The notes: generated from the letters alone by a model not told the origin. A DNA stretch of 38,998 nt from Betaproteobacteria bacterium (GCA_016210745.1 JACQTO010000005.1:1-38998), one strand, 5' to 3'. Shown: positions 27,557 to 37,379, counted from the stretch's first letter. A program made the numbers and translations.

Positions 27557-27802
27557 TCAGCTATCTTTTCGCAGTCGCGCTTCCAGTTCTGCGACCCGAG
27601 CCTGGAGTACGGTTAGTTTCTCCCGGGTGCGCTCGAGCACCTTTGCCTGCGCGTCGAATTCCTCGCGCGTCACCAAGTCCATTCTGGAAAAAGCGCTCTT
27701 GAGCATCGCGCGCACGTTCTTTTCGATGTCCTTGGCCGGACTCGCCGCGAAGATTTCGCTGATGCGGGCATTGATGTCATCGAACAGCCGATTCTGGCGC
27801 AT
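27557..27802 (-). CDS. ubiK: UbiK/YqiC-type ubiquinone biosynthesis accessory factor
   Basis: An 81-residue BMFP-type protein. The N-terminal amphipathic helix (FDDINARISEIFAAS) and SRMDLVTREEFDAQAKVL are family features; the C-terminus is a coiled coil (LTVLQARVAELEARL). UbiK binds UbiJ and assists late ubiquinone hydroxylation steps in aerobic E. coli. It is the first gene of the minus-strand ubiK-comM-apaH-HIT run and diverges from the torF-glnK-amtB control region; its own promoter is not clear. Confidence 0.9.
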   Translation of the reverse strand: MRQNRLFDDINARISEIFAASPAKDIEKNVRAMLKSAFSRMDLVTREEFDAQAKVLERTREKLTVLQARVAELEARLRKDS

Positions 27803-27873
27803 GGGCTCTGTCCCGTGGTTCGGAAATCAACTCTAACATACCCCTTAACGCACGTTCCCTCATCCAAGCCGAC

Positions 27874-27890
27874 AGCACGCTAGCGGTGCA
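27874..27890 (+). promoter_or_regulatory. NtrC-like upstream activator site 1
   Basis: AGCACG-N5-GGTGCA, 10 of 12 matches to the NtrC consensus TGCACC-N5-GGTGCA, with exact 17-bp geometry. Its centre is about 129 bp upstream of the predicted sigma-54 start before torF. Confidence 0.65.
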
Positions 27891-27905
27891 AAGCGGGCAT
27901 CCTCG

Positions 27906-27922
27906 CGCCCCAGCGCGGTGCG
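27906..27922 (+). promoter_or_regulatory. NtrC-like upstream activator site 2
   Basis: CGCCCC-N5-GGTGCG, 9 of 12 matches to the NtrC consensus, on the same face as site 1: the centres are 32 bp apart, the same spacing as the paired NtrC sites at E. coli glnA. Centre near -97. Confidence 0.55.
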
Positions 27923-27947
27923 CAGAATCCGGCTGAGCTTCGCGTAG

Positions 27948-27973
27948 CGATTGCAACATACTGATTGCAATCG
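27948..27973. promoter_or_regulatory. 9-bp perfect dyad in the torF control region
   Basis: CGATTGCAA (27948-27956), an eight-base spacer, then TTGCAATCG (27965-27973). It lies between the NtrC-like sites and the -24/-12 promoter, where a bending protein or a second regulator could bind. It is not a good IHF consensus. The regulator is unknown. Confidence 0.5.
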
Positions 27974-27984
27974 ACAAAAGCAAC

Positions 27985-28000
27985 TGGCACGCCTCATGCT
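27985..28000 (+). promoter_or_regulatory. Sigma-54 (-24/-12) promoter for torF-glnK-amtB
   Basis: TGGCACG-N4-ATGCT matches 11 of 12 positions of TGGCACG-N4-TTGCW, with the invariant GG and GC at correct spacing. The predicted start is near 28011, giving a 31-base leader with Shine-Dalgarno AAGGGG. Paired NtrC-like sites lie upstream, and glnK-amtB are classic nitrogen-regulated genes. Confidence 0.8.
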
Positions 28001-28028
28001 GATCAAGGCCTGTGAGTTCTCGACTTAA

Positions 28029-29174
<1,146 letters not shown>

Positions 29175-29187
29175 GGAGAAATTCGCC

Positions 29188-30672
29188 ATGAAAAAACTCT
29201 TCACCTGTCTCAGTATTCTGGGCGCGCTGATGTTCGCGGCACCTTCCCTGGCGCAGGACAAGCCCGCAATGCCGGCTGCTGTTCCGGCTGCGCCGGCTTC
29301 TGCGCCCGCGGCGCTGCCCGCTGCGGCGCCGACGGCGGCAAGCGCCCCGGTCGCGCAAACGCCTGCGCCAAACAAGGGCGACACCGCCTGGATGATCGTC
29401 GCCACGGCGATGGTCATCCTGATGACCATACCGGGTCTCGCGCTTTTCTATGGCGGATTGGTAAGGACAAAGAACACGCTCTCGGTGTTGATGCAGGTGT
29501 TCATCATCTTCTCGATGGTCACCGTGCTGTGGGTGATCTACGGCTACTCGGTCGCCTTCACCGAGGGCAACGCGTTTTTCGGCGGTCTGGATAAGCTCTT
29601 TTTGCGTGGCGTCACCCCGGACTCCGGCGCCGCGACCTTCAGCAAAGGAGTGGTCATTCCCGAGTACATCTACATCGCCTTCCAGGCGACCTTCGCCGCG
29701 ATCACGCCGGCGCTGATCGTCGGCGCTTTCGCCGAGCGCATCAAGTTCTCTGCTGTGCTGCTGTTCGTCCTGCTGTGGTTCACTTTTGCCTACCTGCCCA
29801 TGGCGCATATGGTTTGGTATTGGGCAGGGCCCGACGCCTACATCGATGCGGCAGCCGCCGAAAAGGCCGCTGCTACCGCCGGATTTCTGTTCCAGAAAGG
29901 CGCCCTCGATTTTGCCGGCGGGACGGTCGTGCATATCAACGCCGGGATTGCCGGTCTGATCGGCGCCTTTATGGTCGGCAAGCGCATTGGCTATGGCCGG
30001 GAGGCATTGTCGCCGCACAGCCTCGCGCTCACTATGGTAGGCGCCTCGCTGCTGTGGGTGGGCTGGTTCGGGTTCAATGCCGGCTCCAACCTCGAGGCCA
30101 ACGGCACCGCCGCACTGGCGTTCGTCAATACGCTGGTCGCGACCGCGTCGGCGACGCTCGGCTGGATGTTTGTCGAATGGATGGTCAAGGGCAAACCGTC
30201 GATGCTGGGCGCGGCCTCCGGTGCGGTAGCCGGTCTGGTCGCCATCACGCCAGCGTGCGGCTTCGTCGGCCCAATGGGCGCGATCATCCTCGGGACCCTC
30301 GCGGGAGCAGTGTGCCTGTGGGGAGTGAACGGATTGAAGCGCATGCTCGGAGCCGACGACGCGCTGGATGTCTTCGGAGTGCACGGGGTGGGCGGCATTC
30401 TCGGTTCGCTTGGCACGGCGATATTCGCCGCGCCCGCGCTCGGCGGCACTGGAGTCCTCGATTACGTGACCGGCAAAGTCGGGGAGTACTCGATCGCTAC
30501 GCAGCTCGCGAGCCAGGTCTGGGGCGTGGCAACGACGCTCGTCTGGTCAGGCGTGGTGGCTTATGCTGCCTACAAGCTGGTCGACATGCTTGTCGGTCTG
30601 CGCGTGCCCGAGGATCAGGAACGCGAGGGGCTGGACGTCAACTCGCATGGCGAGGCGGCTTACCACGGTTGA
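29188..30672 (+). CDS. amtB: AmtB-type ammonium transporter
   Basis: Inner-membrane ammonium channel, 494 residues. A signal peptide (MKKLFTCLSILGALMFAAPS) and an Ala/Pro-rich segment (about 26-68) precede the first helix TAWMIVATAMVILMTIPGL; then LFYGGLVRTKNTLSVLMQ, an outer NH4+ vestibule, and the twin pore histidines His249 (GGTVVHINAG) and His399 (FGVHGVGGILG). The helix count fits the eleven-segment family. The long Ala/Pro-rich periplasmic arm is longer than in E. coli. ATG 29188 has a good Shine-Dalgarno (AGGGAG). GlnK upstream is its partner. It converges on marR after 21 bp. Confidence 0.95.
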   Translation: MKKLFTCLSILGALMFAAPSLAQDKPAMPAAVPAAPASAPAALPAAAPTAASAPVAQTPAPNKGDTAWMIVATAMVILMTIPGLALFYGGLVRTKNTLSVLMQVFIIFSMVTVLWVIYGYSVAFTEGNAFFGGLDKLFLRGVTPDSGAATFSKGVVIPEYIYIAFQATFAAITPALIVGAFAERIKFSAVLLFVLLWFTFAYLPMAHMVWYWAGPDAYIDAAAAEKAAATAGFLFQKGALDFAGGTVVHINAGIAGLIGAFMVGKRIGYGREALSPHSLALTMVGASLLWVGWFGFNAGSNLEANGTAALAFVNTLVATASATLGWMFVEWMVKGKPSMLGAASGAVAGLVAITPACGFVGPMGAIILGTLAGAVCLWGVNGLKRMLGADDALDVFGVHGVGGILGSLGTAIFAAPALGGTGVLDYVTGKVGEYSIATQLASQVWGVATTLVWSGVVAYAAYKLVDMLVGLRVPEDQEREGLDVNSHGEAAYHG

Positions 30673-30693
30673 GTCGAACGACGCCACGCAGAC

Positions 30694-31173
30694 TCAACGA
30701 GGGTGCCGCAGCCGCGAGAGCAGCGCAAACAGCTGCGCGCGCTCTGGCGCCGACAAGCCGCCGAACATGCGCTGCTCGTGCGCTGCGATGCGGCGCTTCA
30801 CGCGCGCGAGAAAGCGCTTGCCCGCAGGTGTCAGCCATAGCCCGTTGGTGCGGCGGTCTTCGCCGCGGCGGCGTTCCACCAGCTCGCGTCGCTCGAATTC
30901 GTCGAGCAGCGGCACCAAGGTGGAGCGATCCAGCCCGACGGCCTCCGCGAGGCGTGATTGCGTGAGGCCGGCGTTCGCCTCGATGAGCACCAGCACGCCG
31001 AAGCGGCCGGGAGAGATTCCAAGCACGCCGACGTTGCGTTCGAAGTCGCGGAAAACGGCAAGCTGCGCCAGCCGAAGCTCATACCCGAGCAGTCCCGGAA
31101 GCGCGCCGTGATCGAGTTCGCTCCCCGGGACAGCCGCCGCGGATTTTTGTTTGCGTCCCAAACTACCTGACAT
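30694..31173 (-). CDS. MarR-family transcriptional regulator
   Basis: A 159-residue winged-helix dimeric repressor: LGYELRLAQLAVFRDFERN (dimer helix), LTQSRLAEAVGLDRSTLVPLLDEF (recognition helix region), and the wing LVERRRGEDRRTNGLWLT. MarR proteins often sense aromatic acids or acyl-CoA thioesters, as BadR, HcaR and similar regulators do. It lies on the same strand as and 136 bp downstream of the acyl-CoA synthetase, so it may regulate the neighbouring acid-activation and uptake genes; the effector is unknown. Confidence 0.9.
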   Translation of the reverse strand: MSGSLGRKQKSAAAVPGSELDHGALPGLLGYELRLAQLAVFRDFERNVGVLGISPGRFGVLVLIEANAGLTQSRLAEAVGLDRSTLVPLLDEFERRELVERRRGEDRRTNGLWLTPAGKRFLARVKRRIAAHEQRMFGGLSAPERAQLFALLSRLRHPR

Positions 31174-31280
31174 CCATCAAAGGCTCAATGTAACACGCTC
31201 GGCCTCGCCGCAGGGCGGGCCTTGGCCGCGCGCCTTGCCGTGCAGCGCGCGCGCACCTGCCGAATTGTTGAAATTTGCGA

Positions 31281-31295
31281 GGCAGGACACCTGCC
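31281..31295 (-). terminator. Weak terminator-like hairpin after the acyl-CoA synthetase
   Basis: A 6-bp perfect stem, GGCAGG (31281-31286) with CCTGCC (31290-31295), and a three-base loop, 15 bases beyond the synthetase stop. On the minus strand CGCAAATTT follows, only a weak U-run. The rest of the 136-bp spacer to marR shows nothing I recognise except a poor -10-like TACATT before marR. Confidence 0.3.
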
Positions 31296-31309
31296 CACGA
31301 CGATCCCGA

Positions 31310-33463
31310 TTACTTCGAAATAATGATCCTGGCATCGACGGCAATAAAGCCGTCATCGATCGGCAGGCACGGATTCAGGTCGATCTGTTCAACTTGCGGT
31401 TGTTCCTCCAGCAGTCGGCCAAGCGACGCCAGGGCGAGCGCAATGGCCCCTACATTTATTTTTTTTCTTCCCCGGGCACCGGCTATCAAGGCCGGGGGAA
31501 GGGTGTCATTGATCAGGTCCTTCGCTTCTTCAACCCCCAAAGGTGCAAGCCGGAAACCGACGCGTTTTAGCACTTCGACGTAAATCCCTCCCAATCCAAA
31601 CATCACGGCGGGGCCGAATAACTTGTCCCTGACAGCGCCGAGTACGAGTTCGGTCGCCGAGGGCATCATCTTCTGCACCAGCACGGCCGGCCGCTGGAGA
31701 TTTGGCGCGGCGCGCCTTACGTTTTCGATGAGCCTCCCATACGATTGTTCGAGAACGCTGTCGGAGTTGACGCCGAGCATCACTCCGCCGGCCTCGGTCT
31801 TATGCAAGATCTCTGCTGCCACGATCTTAAGCACGACCGGATAGCCGATCGCATTGGCAGCGCGCAAAGCGCCCTCGAGCGTCTCCACCCTCTCGGACGG
31901 CGGCACCGGAATATCGTATTGCCTGCACACCTCATAGGCTTCCGGTTCAAGAAGACTGATACGCCCCTGTTTGGACGCGGTGGCGATCAACTCCGCCGCC
32001 GGGCCGGGCCGCCGAGCCCCGCTCTTGGTTTCCGGCGCGCGTTGCGCGGCCACGCGACGATGGGCCGCGTAGGCGGCCATGTTGGCCGCAACCCTGGCTA
32101 CCGTGTCGGGAAAATCGAAGGTGGGCAAACCGGCATTCTCAAGACCTTGCCTCAGTTCCTCCGCGAAGGAACCGAAGGTCACTACGTTGAGCAGCGGCTT
32201 CTTGACGCCTGTTTGGGACTCATAGGCGCTTGCTATCTCCTTGGCTAGGAGTTTCTGGTCGAGAAATGCGCTCGGCGCCAATATTTGAATGATCGCGTCG
32301 ACGTTCCGGTCCTGAAAAAGAAGCTTGAGGGCCTGGTTGTGCAGATTCTCGTAATGCGCCGCTGTCGTGTCGATGTACCCTCCGGGCCGGCCGACGTTGG
32401 CAGAGGGGGACATAATCGCTTTCAGCGCCGCGTCGGTCTCGCTCGAGAAATCTGCCATCTGCAGGCTCGCAAGCGCCGAGATCTCATCGATACAAAGCGT
32501 TCCCGGCCCTCCCATGTGCGTGAGCACGCAGACCCGGCCCCCCGCCGGAATCGGTTGCTTCCCGAAAGCCCGCAAGGTGTCATAGAACTCCGAGACGCTC
32601 TTGGCCCGTATCACCCCGGCCTGCTTCAGCGCACCGTCGTAGATCGCATCCGCGCCCGCCACCGCTCCGGTATGCGACAGCGCGGCGGTCGTGCCCTTCT
32701 CGCTGCGCCCGCTCTTGAGCAAGACGATGGGTTTCACCGCGGCGACATCGCGGGCAGCCTGAAAAAATCCTTTCGGATCGGAAAGACCTTCCAGATAGAT
32801 GCCTATTGCCCGGGTCGACTCATCGGTCTTCCAGTACGCGAGCAATTCGGCCATGTCGACATCGGCCATGTTGCCGATGGAGACGAACTTGTTCAGACCG
32901 ACCCGGCCCGTAGATCCGGCCCACAGCAGGAATGAATTGCCGAAAGCTCCGCTTTGCGTCAAGACGCTGATTCCGCCGCGCGGATAGGCGCCTATATCGA
33001 AATTGGTGTTGAATCCGCTGTCGGTATCCATGACCCCGAGGCAGTTTGGCCCAATGAGCCGGATCGACGCGGATTTCAGGATTTGAACCAGATCCTTTTC
33101 GCGCTGCCTTGCCTCGCTGCTGTCGAGTTCCCCGAAACCGGCGGACATGCAGACCACCGCCGCGACATCGTTGAACCGCTTCTTCCTTTCGGCAAGCTCC
33201 CTTGCAACCTGCACACTGAGTTCCGCAGACACAAGGAGCACGCACAGATCGAGCGGCGCCGGGATGTCCAGCACCGACTTGTGACACGGCAACCCGAGCA
33301 CCGTCTGCTCGCGTGGATGCAGCGGATAGATCTTTCCCTTGTAGCCGAGGGAAATCATGTTCCTGAGCGCCGTATTGCCCGGCTTTTTCGGATCCGATGA
33401 GGCGCCCACTAGCGCGATGCTCCTGGGCCTGAAAAATACGCCTAATGCCGAGGGATCTTGCAC
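31310..33463 (-). CDS. NDP-forming acyl-CoA synthetase (acetate-CoA ligase, ADP-forming type)
   Basis: Interconverts an acyl-CoA + ADP + Pi and the acid + ATP + CoA through a phospho-histidine. 717 residues, a natural fusion of the two subunits: CoA-binding domain (FRPRSIALVGASSDPKKPGN), ligase-CoA domains (LIGPNCLGVMDTDSG, GGISVLTQSGAFGN, KGTTAALSHTGAVAGAD with the phospho-acceptor His264) and an ATP-grasp domain (GYPVVLKIVAAEILHKTEAGGV, QKMMPSATELVLGAVRD, MFGLGGIYVEVLKR, IDLNPCLP). No GNAT acetyltransferase domain is attached, which argues against Pat. It is divergent from the benzoate-CoA-ligase-like gene, suggesting a joint catabolic role; the acyl substrate is unknown. Confidence 0.9.
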   Translation of the reverse strand: MQDPSALGVFFRPRSIALVGASSDPKKPGNTALRNMISLGYKGKIYPLHPREQTVLGLPCHKSVLDIPAPLDLCVLLVSAELSVQVARELAERKKRFNDVAAVVCMSAGFGELDSSEARQREKDLVQILKSASIRLIGPNCLGVMDTDSGFNTNFDIGAYPRGGISVLTQSGAFGNSFLLWAGSTGRVGLNKFVSIGNMADVDMAELLAYWKTDESTRAIGIYLEGLSDPKGFFQAARDVAAVKPIVLLKSGRSEKGTTAALSHTGAVAGADAIYDGALKQAGVIRAKSVSEFYDTLRAFGKQPIPAGGRVCVLTHMGGPGTLCIDEISALASLQMADFSSETDAALKAIMSPSANVGRPGGYIDTTAAHYENLHNQALKLLFQDRNVDAIIQILAPSAFLDQKLLAKEIASAYESQTGVKKPLLNVVTFGSFAEELRQGLENAGLPTFDFPDTVARVAANMAAYAAHRRVAAQRAPETKSGARRPGPAAELIATASKQGRISLLEPEAYEVCRQYDIPVPPSERVETLEGALRAANAIGYPVVLKIVAAEILHKTEAGGVMLGVNSDSVLEQSYGRLIENVRRAAPNLQRPAVLVQKMMPSATELVLGAVRDKLFGPAVMFGLGGIYVEVLKRVGFRLAPLGVEEAKDLINDTLPPALIAGARGRKKINVGAIALALASLGRLLEEQPQVEQIDLNPCLPIDDGFIAVDARIIISK

Positions 33464-33608
33464 GATTTTCCTCCGAGAACCTGATTGCGCCGGACAGGAT
33501 GCGAATACCGCAATTCGATGGATCAGGCGCGGTTTTGCTCGCGCGCCATCATACTCTATGCGTTCTAGTGCCGCCTATGGGGATTGTTTGGGGTCCCAGC
33601 GATTGCGC

Positions 33609-33637
33609 TTGTCGCCGGGATCGATAACGGCTAGATT
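33609..33637 (+). promoter_or_regulatory. Candidate promoter for the CoA-ligase/ABC importer run
   Basis: TTGTCG (33609-33614), a 17-base spacer and TAGATT (33632-33637), each 4/6 to the sigma-70 boxes. It lies 35 bases before the ATG at 33673, in the 209-bp spacer divergent from the ADP-forming synthetase. No MarR-type palindrome stands out here. Confidence 0.3.
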
Positions 33638-33672
33638 TGACAGCGGCGTCTTTTCCGCGAATCCAAGCAGCC

Positions 33673-35193
33673 ATGGCCGATACGTATAACGCCGCCGAGC
33701 TTATCCTCGCCCAGAGCGTACGGCTCAAGGATAAGGTCGCGCTCATCTGCTCCGGCGGCACGCTGAGCTATGGCGAGCTTACTTCGCTCGTCAATCGCGC
33801 CGCCAATGTTTTCACCGCCCTCGGTATCGGTCGAGGCAGCCGCGTCGGACTGGTTTTGAAGGATTCGCCGCTGTATTGTGCGGCGTTCCTGGGCCTGATC
33901 AAAGCAGGCGCCGTTGCCATTCCGCTCAATCCGCGATTGCCGCCGGGCGATTACGCCTTCATTTTCGCCGCGGCGGGGCTCGCTCTGGTGGCCGCCGAGC
34001 GCGAACATGCATCGATGCTTGCCGCGGCAGCCGAAACTACCGGGACCCGCGTCCTCGTCTCCGACGGCGTGGGCGAGACCCTGGAGCGGCTTGTCGCATC
34101 GGCCTCGGAGACCTTTTCGGCCGCGCCCACCGCGCGCGACGAGCCGGCATTCTGGTTATTCTCTTCCGGCACCACGGGTCGACCTAAAGGCGTCATCCAC
34201 AGCCATTTCAGTTGTGCAGACGCAGGAAAACTGCTGCGCGAGGTGATAGGCGCGGACGAAAACACCGTGGTGCTGGGCACCTCCAAGTTGTTCTTTGCCT
34301 ATGCTCTGGATAACGCCTTCCTCGGTCCCTTGAACGTCGGCGCTTCGACCATAGTGATCGAAAATTGGCCCGAGCCGGAACAGATCGTAGAGCAAGTCGC
34401 GTTGCACAAGCCAAACGTCGTGTTCAGTGTGCCGACGTTTTATCGCCGCCTGCTTGGACTTGGCCCCGGACGGCTGGCCCCGTTGAGAGGGGTCGCGCTT
34501 TTTTACTCCGCCGGGGAAAGGCTTCCGGATGCGATCGCGGCCGCCTGGCGCGAGGCGCTGGGAAAGGATATCCACTCCTGCTACGGCATGTCGGAATCGC
34601 ACACCAATGCGTTGGCTTGTTTCCCGGGCAAGCAGCCCCTGGGGGCTACCGGTGTGCCCTTAGGCGGCGTGCAGGCACGGCTTGTTGACAAGAACGACCG
34701 CGAAGTCGATGCCGGCGAGCCGGGCATCATGTGGATCAATCACCCGTCTCTGGCCCTCGGCTACCATAATCCCGAAGCCACGGCCAAGGTTTTCCGCGAT
34801 GGATGGTTTTGTACCGGCGACGTGTTCATTCGAGACGCCGAGGGCTACTACTACCATCAGGGACGCGCCGACGAATTGCTGCGCATTGCCGGTCAATGGG
34901 TCAAACCGGTGGAAGTGGAGGAAGCGGTCCTTGCCGATCTGCGGTTTCGCGAAGCAGCGTGTGCGGTGGTACCCGATAGGGACGGCTTCGATCGGTTAGC
35001 GCTGTTCGTGGTTCCGGTCAATCCCGGGGAGGGCAAGGCGCTTGCTCAGGCACGCTGCGATCAGAGCCTGCCGCATCACAGCCGACCTAAATGGATCCGC
35101 GAATTGCCCGAGCTGCCGCGCACGATGAGCGGGAAGATACAGCGCTACAAGCTGCGCGAGCTGCTGCTGGCGGAACTGGCGCGGCAAGCCTAG
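33673..35193 (+). CDS. Benzoate-CoA ligase-family acyl-CoA synthetase
   Basis: AMP-forming adenylating enzyme (acid + ATP + CoA to acyl-CoA + AMP + PPi), 506 residues. Motifs: phosphate loop FSSGTTGRPKGVIHSH (from about 163), LGTSKLFFAYALDNAFLGPL (typical of benzoate-CoA ligases), SAGERLP, CYGMSESHTNALA, GWFCTGDVFIRDAEGYYYHQGR, RIAGQWVKPVEVEEAV and the C-terminal catalytic Lys488 in MSGKIQRYKLR. The substrate could be benzoate, a hydroxybenzoate, anthranilate or another acid; I cannot decide. The ATG at 33673 (MADTYNAAELI) fits family starts; a TTG at 33637 would add 12 residues. It is 89 bp before the ABC importer genes. Confidence 0.88.
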   Translation: MADTYNAAELILAQSVRLKDKVALICSGGTLSYGELTSLVNRAANVFTALGIGRGSRVGLVLKDSPLYCAAFLGLIKAGAVAIPLNPRLPPGDYAFIFAAAGLALVAAEREHASMLAAAAETTGTRVLVSDGVGETLERLVASASETFSAAPTARDEPAFWLFSSGTTGRPKGVIHSHFSCADAGKLLREVIGADENTVVLGTSKLFFAYALDNAFLGPLNVGASTIVIENWPEPEQIVEQVALHKPNVVFSVPTFYRRLLGLGPGRLAPLRGVALFYSAGERLPDAIAAAWREALGKDIHSCYGMSESHTNALACFPGKQPLGATGVPLGGVQARLVDKNDREVDAGEPGIMWINHPSLALGYHNPEATAKVFRDGWFCTGDVFIRDAEGYYYHQGRADELLRIAGQWVKPVEVEEAVLADLRFREAACAVVPDRDGFDRLALFVVPVNPGEGKALAQARCDQSLPHHSRPKWIRELPELPRTMSGKIQRYKLRELLLAELARQA

Positions 35194-35282
35194 AATCGCT
35201 TAGAGCGATGACTCGCCCCGTGCAGCGCTGGCGGGTACGGATTACTTATCTGCTATTCAATCGAACGCCTGAGGAGGAATCG

Positions 35283-36464
35283 ATGAGAAAGACGCTGATT
35301 GGCATTTTCGCACTCGCCGCCACATTGCTCGCAGCTTCGCCCGCCTACCCGCAGGCCAGTGTCAAGATAGGGCTGATTCTGCCCTACTCGGGCCAGTTCG
35401 CCGACACTGCGACGCAGATGGACAGCGCGATCAAGCTCTACATGAAGCAGCACGGCGAGCGCGTCGGCGGCAAGAAGATAGAGATCATTCGCAAGGACAG
35501 CGGCGGCATCGCACCGGAGGTCGCCAAGCGCCTGGCGCAGGAGCTCGTGGTGCGCGACAAGGTCGACATTCTCACCGGCTTTGTCCTCACCCCCAACGCG
35601 CTTGCCGCGTCGGACGTCTCGGCCGAGGCGAAGAAGTTCATGGTGATCATGAACGCGGCCACCGCGATCATTACGACCAAGTCGCCCTACTCGGCGCGCA
35701 CCGGGGTGACGATTCCGCAATTGAACGAAACCTTCGGCGCCTGGGCCTACCGCAGTGGCATCAAGACGGCCTATACGATGGTTTCAGACTACGGGCCCGG
35801 CCACGATGCGGAAGGCGGATTCCAGCGCGGTTTCAAGGAAGCCGGCGGCCGAATCGTGGGCTCGGTGCGCTTCCCGGTGGCCAATCCCGATTTCTCCGCC
35901 TTCGTGCAGCGCGCCAAGGACGCCAACGCGGAAGCGATCTTCGTCTACGTGCCGGGCGGCGTGCAGCCCGCGGCGCTAGCCAAGGCGTTCGCCGAGCGCG
36001 GCATCGACCCGCGCAAGACCAAGATACTCGGGCAAGGCGAACTGACCGATGTCAGCGCCTTGAAGAGCATCGGCGACGCGGCGCTAGGCTTCATCACCGT
36101 CTTCCATTACGACTACAACCACAACTCCGCGCTGAACAAGGCATTCACGGGTGCCTATGCAGCCGAATACAACAAGCGCACGCCGGATCTGTTCTCGATC
36201 GGCGGCTACGACGGCATGCACCTCATCTACGAGGTGCTGAAGAAGACCGGCGGCAAAACCGACGGCGACAGCCTTATCGCCGCGGCCAAGGGAATGAAAT
36301 GGGAGAGCCCGCGCGGACCGATTTCCATCGATCCCGAAACGCGGGACATCATCCAGACCGTCTATATCAGGCGGGTGGAACAGGTCGGCGGCGAGCTGCG
36401 CAACGTCGAGTTCGACAAGGTCGAAAACGTCAAGGACCCGGTCAAGGCACGGATGAAGAAGTAG
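35283..36464 (+). CDS. ABC transporter substrate-binding protein, branched-chain amino acid type
   Basis: A 393-residue periplasmic binding protein. Signal peptide MRKTLIGIFALAATLLAASP with cleavage near YPQA, then VKIGLILPYSGQFADTATQ, KIEIIRKDSGGIAPEVAKRLAQ, VANPDFSAFVQRAKDANAEA and FSIGGYDGMHLIYEVLKKTGG; the two-lobed peripla_BP type I fold is evident. GAGGAGG (35270-35276) precedes the ATG with good spacing. Binding proteins of this group next to benzoate-CoA-ligase-type genes often take aromatic acids rather than Leu/Ile/Val. It is followed by livH- and livM-type permeases. Confidence 0.92.
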   Translation: MRKTLIGIFALAATLLAASPAYPQASVKIGLILPYSGQFADTATQMDSAIKLYMKQHGERVGGKKIEIIRKDSGGIAPEVAKRLAQELVVRDKVDILTGFVLTPNALAASDVSAEAKKFMVIMNAATAIITTKSPYSARTGVTIPQLNETFGAWAYRSGIKTAYTMVSDYGPGHDAEGGFQRGFKEAGGRIVGSVRFPVANPDFSAFVQRAKDANAEAIFVYVPGGVQPAALAKAFAERGIDPRKTKILGQGELTDVSALKSIGDAALGFITVFHYDYNHNSALNKAFTGAYAAEYNKRTPDLFSIGGYDGMHLIYEVLKKTGGKTDGDSLIAAAKGMKWESPRGPISIDPETRDIIQTVYIRRVEQVGGELRNVEFDKVENVKDPVKARMKK

Positions 36465-36506
36465 GCCGCGGGGTCCCGTCCCGGACACCCTCGACAGGAT
36501 CCGCGA

Positions 36507-37376
36507 TTGCCCGTGCTCGGTTCGCTGCTTGGCGTAGTATTCGACGGCTTCGCCTACGGGATGCTGCTGTTTGTCCTGTCGGTGGGGCTGTCGGTCACGC
36601 TGGGGATGATGAACTTCGTCAACCTGGCGCACTGCAGCTTCGCCATGCTGGGCGGCTACGTCACCGTGACTCTGATGAACGGCCTGGGCTGGCCGTTCTT
36701 TGCCACTCTTCCCGCCGCGTTCCTCGCCGCCGCGGTGCTGAGCGTGGCGCTCGAGCGCACGCTCTACCGCCGTCTGTATCGTGCCGGCGAACTGGATCAG
36801 TGCCTGCTCACGATCGGCATCGTATTCGTTTCCATCGCCGTTGCGGCTTATGTCTACGGGACCATCCAGCAGCCGGTGCAACTGCCCGCTTATCTGCGCG
36901 GCTCGGTTTCGTTCCTGGATATCCACTTCGGCCTGTATCGCCTGTTCCTCGTGGGCATCGGGCTTGCCATCACGCTGGTGGTCGTGGCCTCGCTCGAGCT
37001 TACGCGCTTCGGCGCGCGGGTGCGCGCGGCGGTGGACAACCAGCGCATGGCGCGGGGCCTCGGGATCGACGTCGACAGGACCTTTGCGATTACCTTTGCG
37101 GTGGGCAGCGGCCTGGCGGGCCTGGGCGGCGCGCTTTCCATCGAAATGATCGGCCTCGACCCGGCATTCGCGTTCGCCTACCTGATCTACGTCCTGATCG
37201 TGGTTTCGGTGGGCGGTCTGGGCTCCATCCGCGGATCGCTCGTGGCGGCGATTCTGCTTGGCATCAGCGATGCCGCCGGCAAGTACTATGTCCCGCAGTT
37301 GGGCGCCTTCCTTATTTATCTGGTCATGGTCGGGCTGCTGATGTGGCGGCCCGCGGGCCTGTTCGCGGGGCGCTGA
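36507..37376 (+). CDS. ABC transporter permease, LivH type
   Basis: A 289-residue inner-membrane permease with about eight hydrophobic segments, beginning VLGSLLGVVFDGFAYGMLLF and SVTLGMMNFVNLAHCSFAMLGGY; the ATPase-contact loop is FGARVRAAVDNQRMARGLGID. The start is TTG 36507 (AGG eight bases upstream) or GTG 36513; both precede the first helix. It pairs with the LivM-type permease three bases downstream. Confidence 0.93.
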   Translation: MPVLGSLLGVVFDGFAYGMLLFVLSVGLSVTLGMMNFVNLAHCSFAMLGGYVTVTLMNGLGWPFFATLPAAFLAAAVLSVALERTLYRRLYRAGELDQCLLTIGIVFVSIAVAAYVYGTIQQPVQLPAYLRGSVSFLDIHFGLYRLFLVGIGLAITLVVVASLELTRFGARVRAAVDNQRMARGLGIDVDRTFAITFAVGSGLAGLGGALSIEMIGLDPAFAFAYLIYVLIVVSVGGLGSIRGSLVAAILLGISDAAGKYYVPQLGAFLIYLVMVGLLMWRPAGLFAGR

Positions 37377-37379
37377 GCA

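Noticed and set aside
31310..33463. Protein lysine acetyltransferase (Pat) identity for the acyl-CoA synthetase.
   Set aside because: The protein ends after the ATP-grasp domain with no GNAT domain, and it keeps the catalytic His that Pat-type proteins lose.
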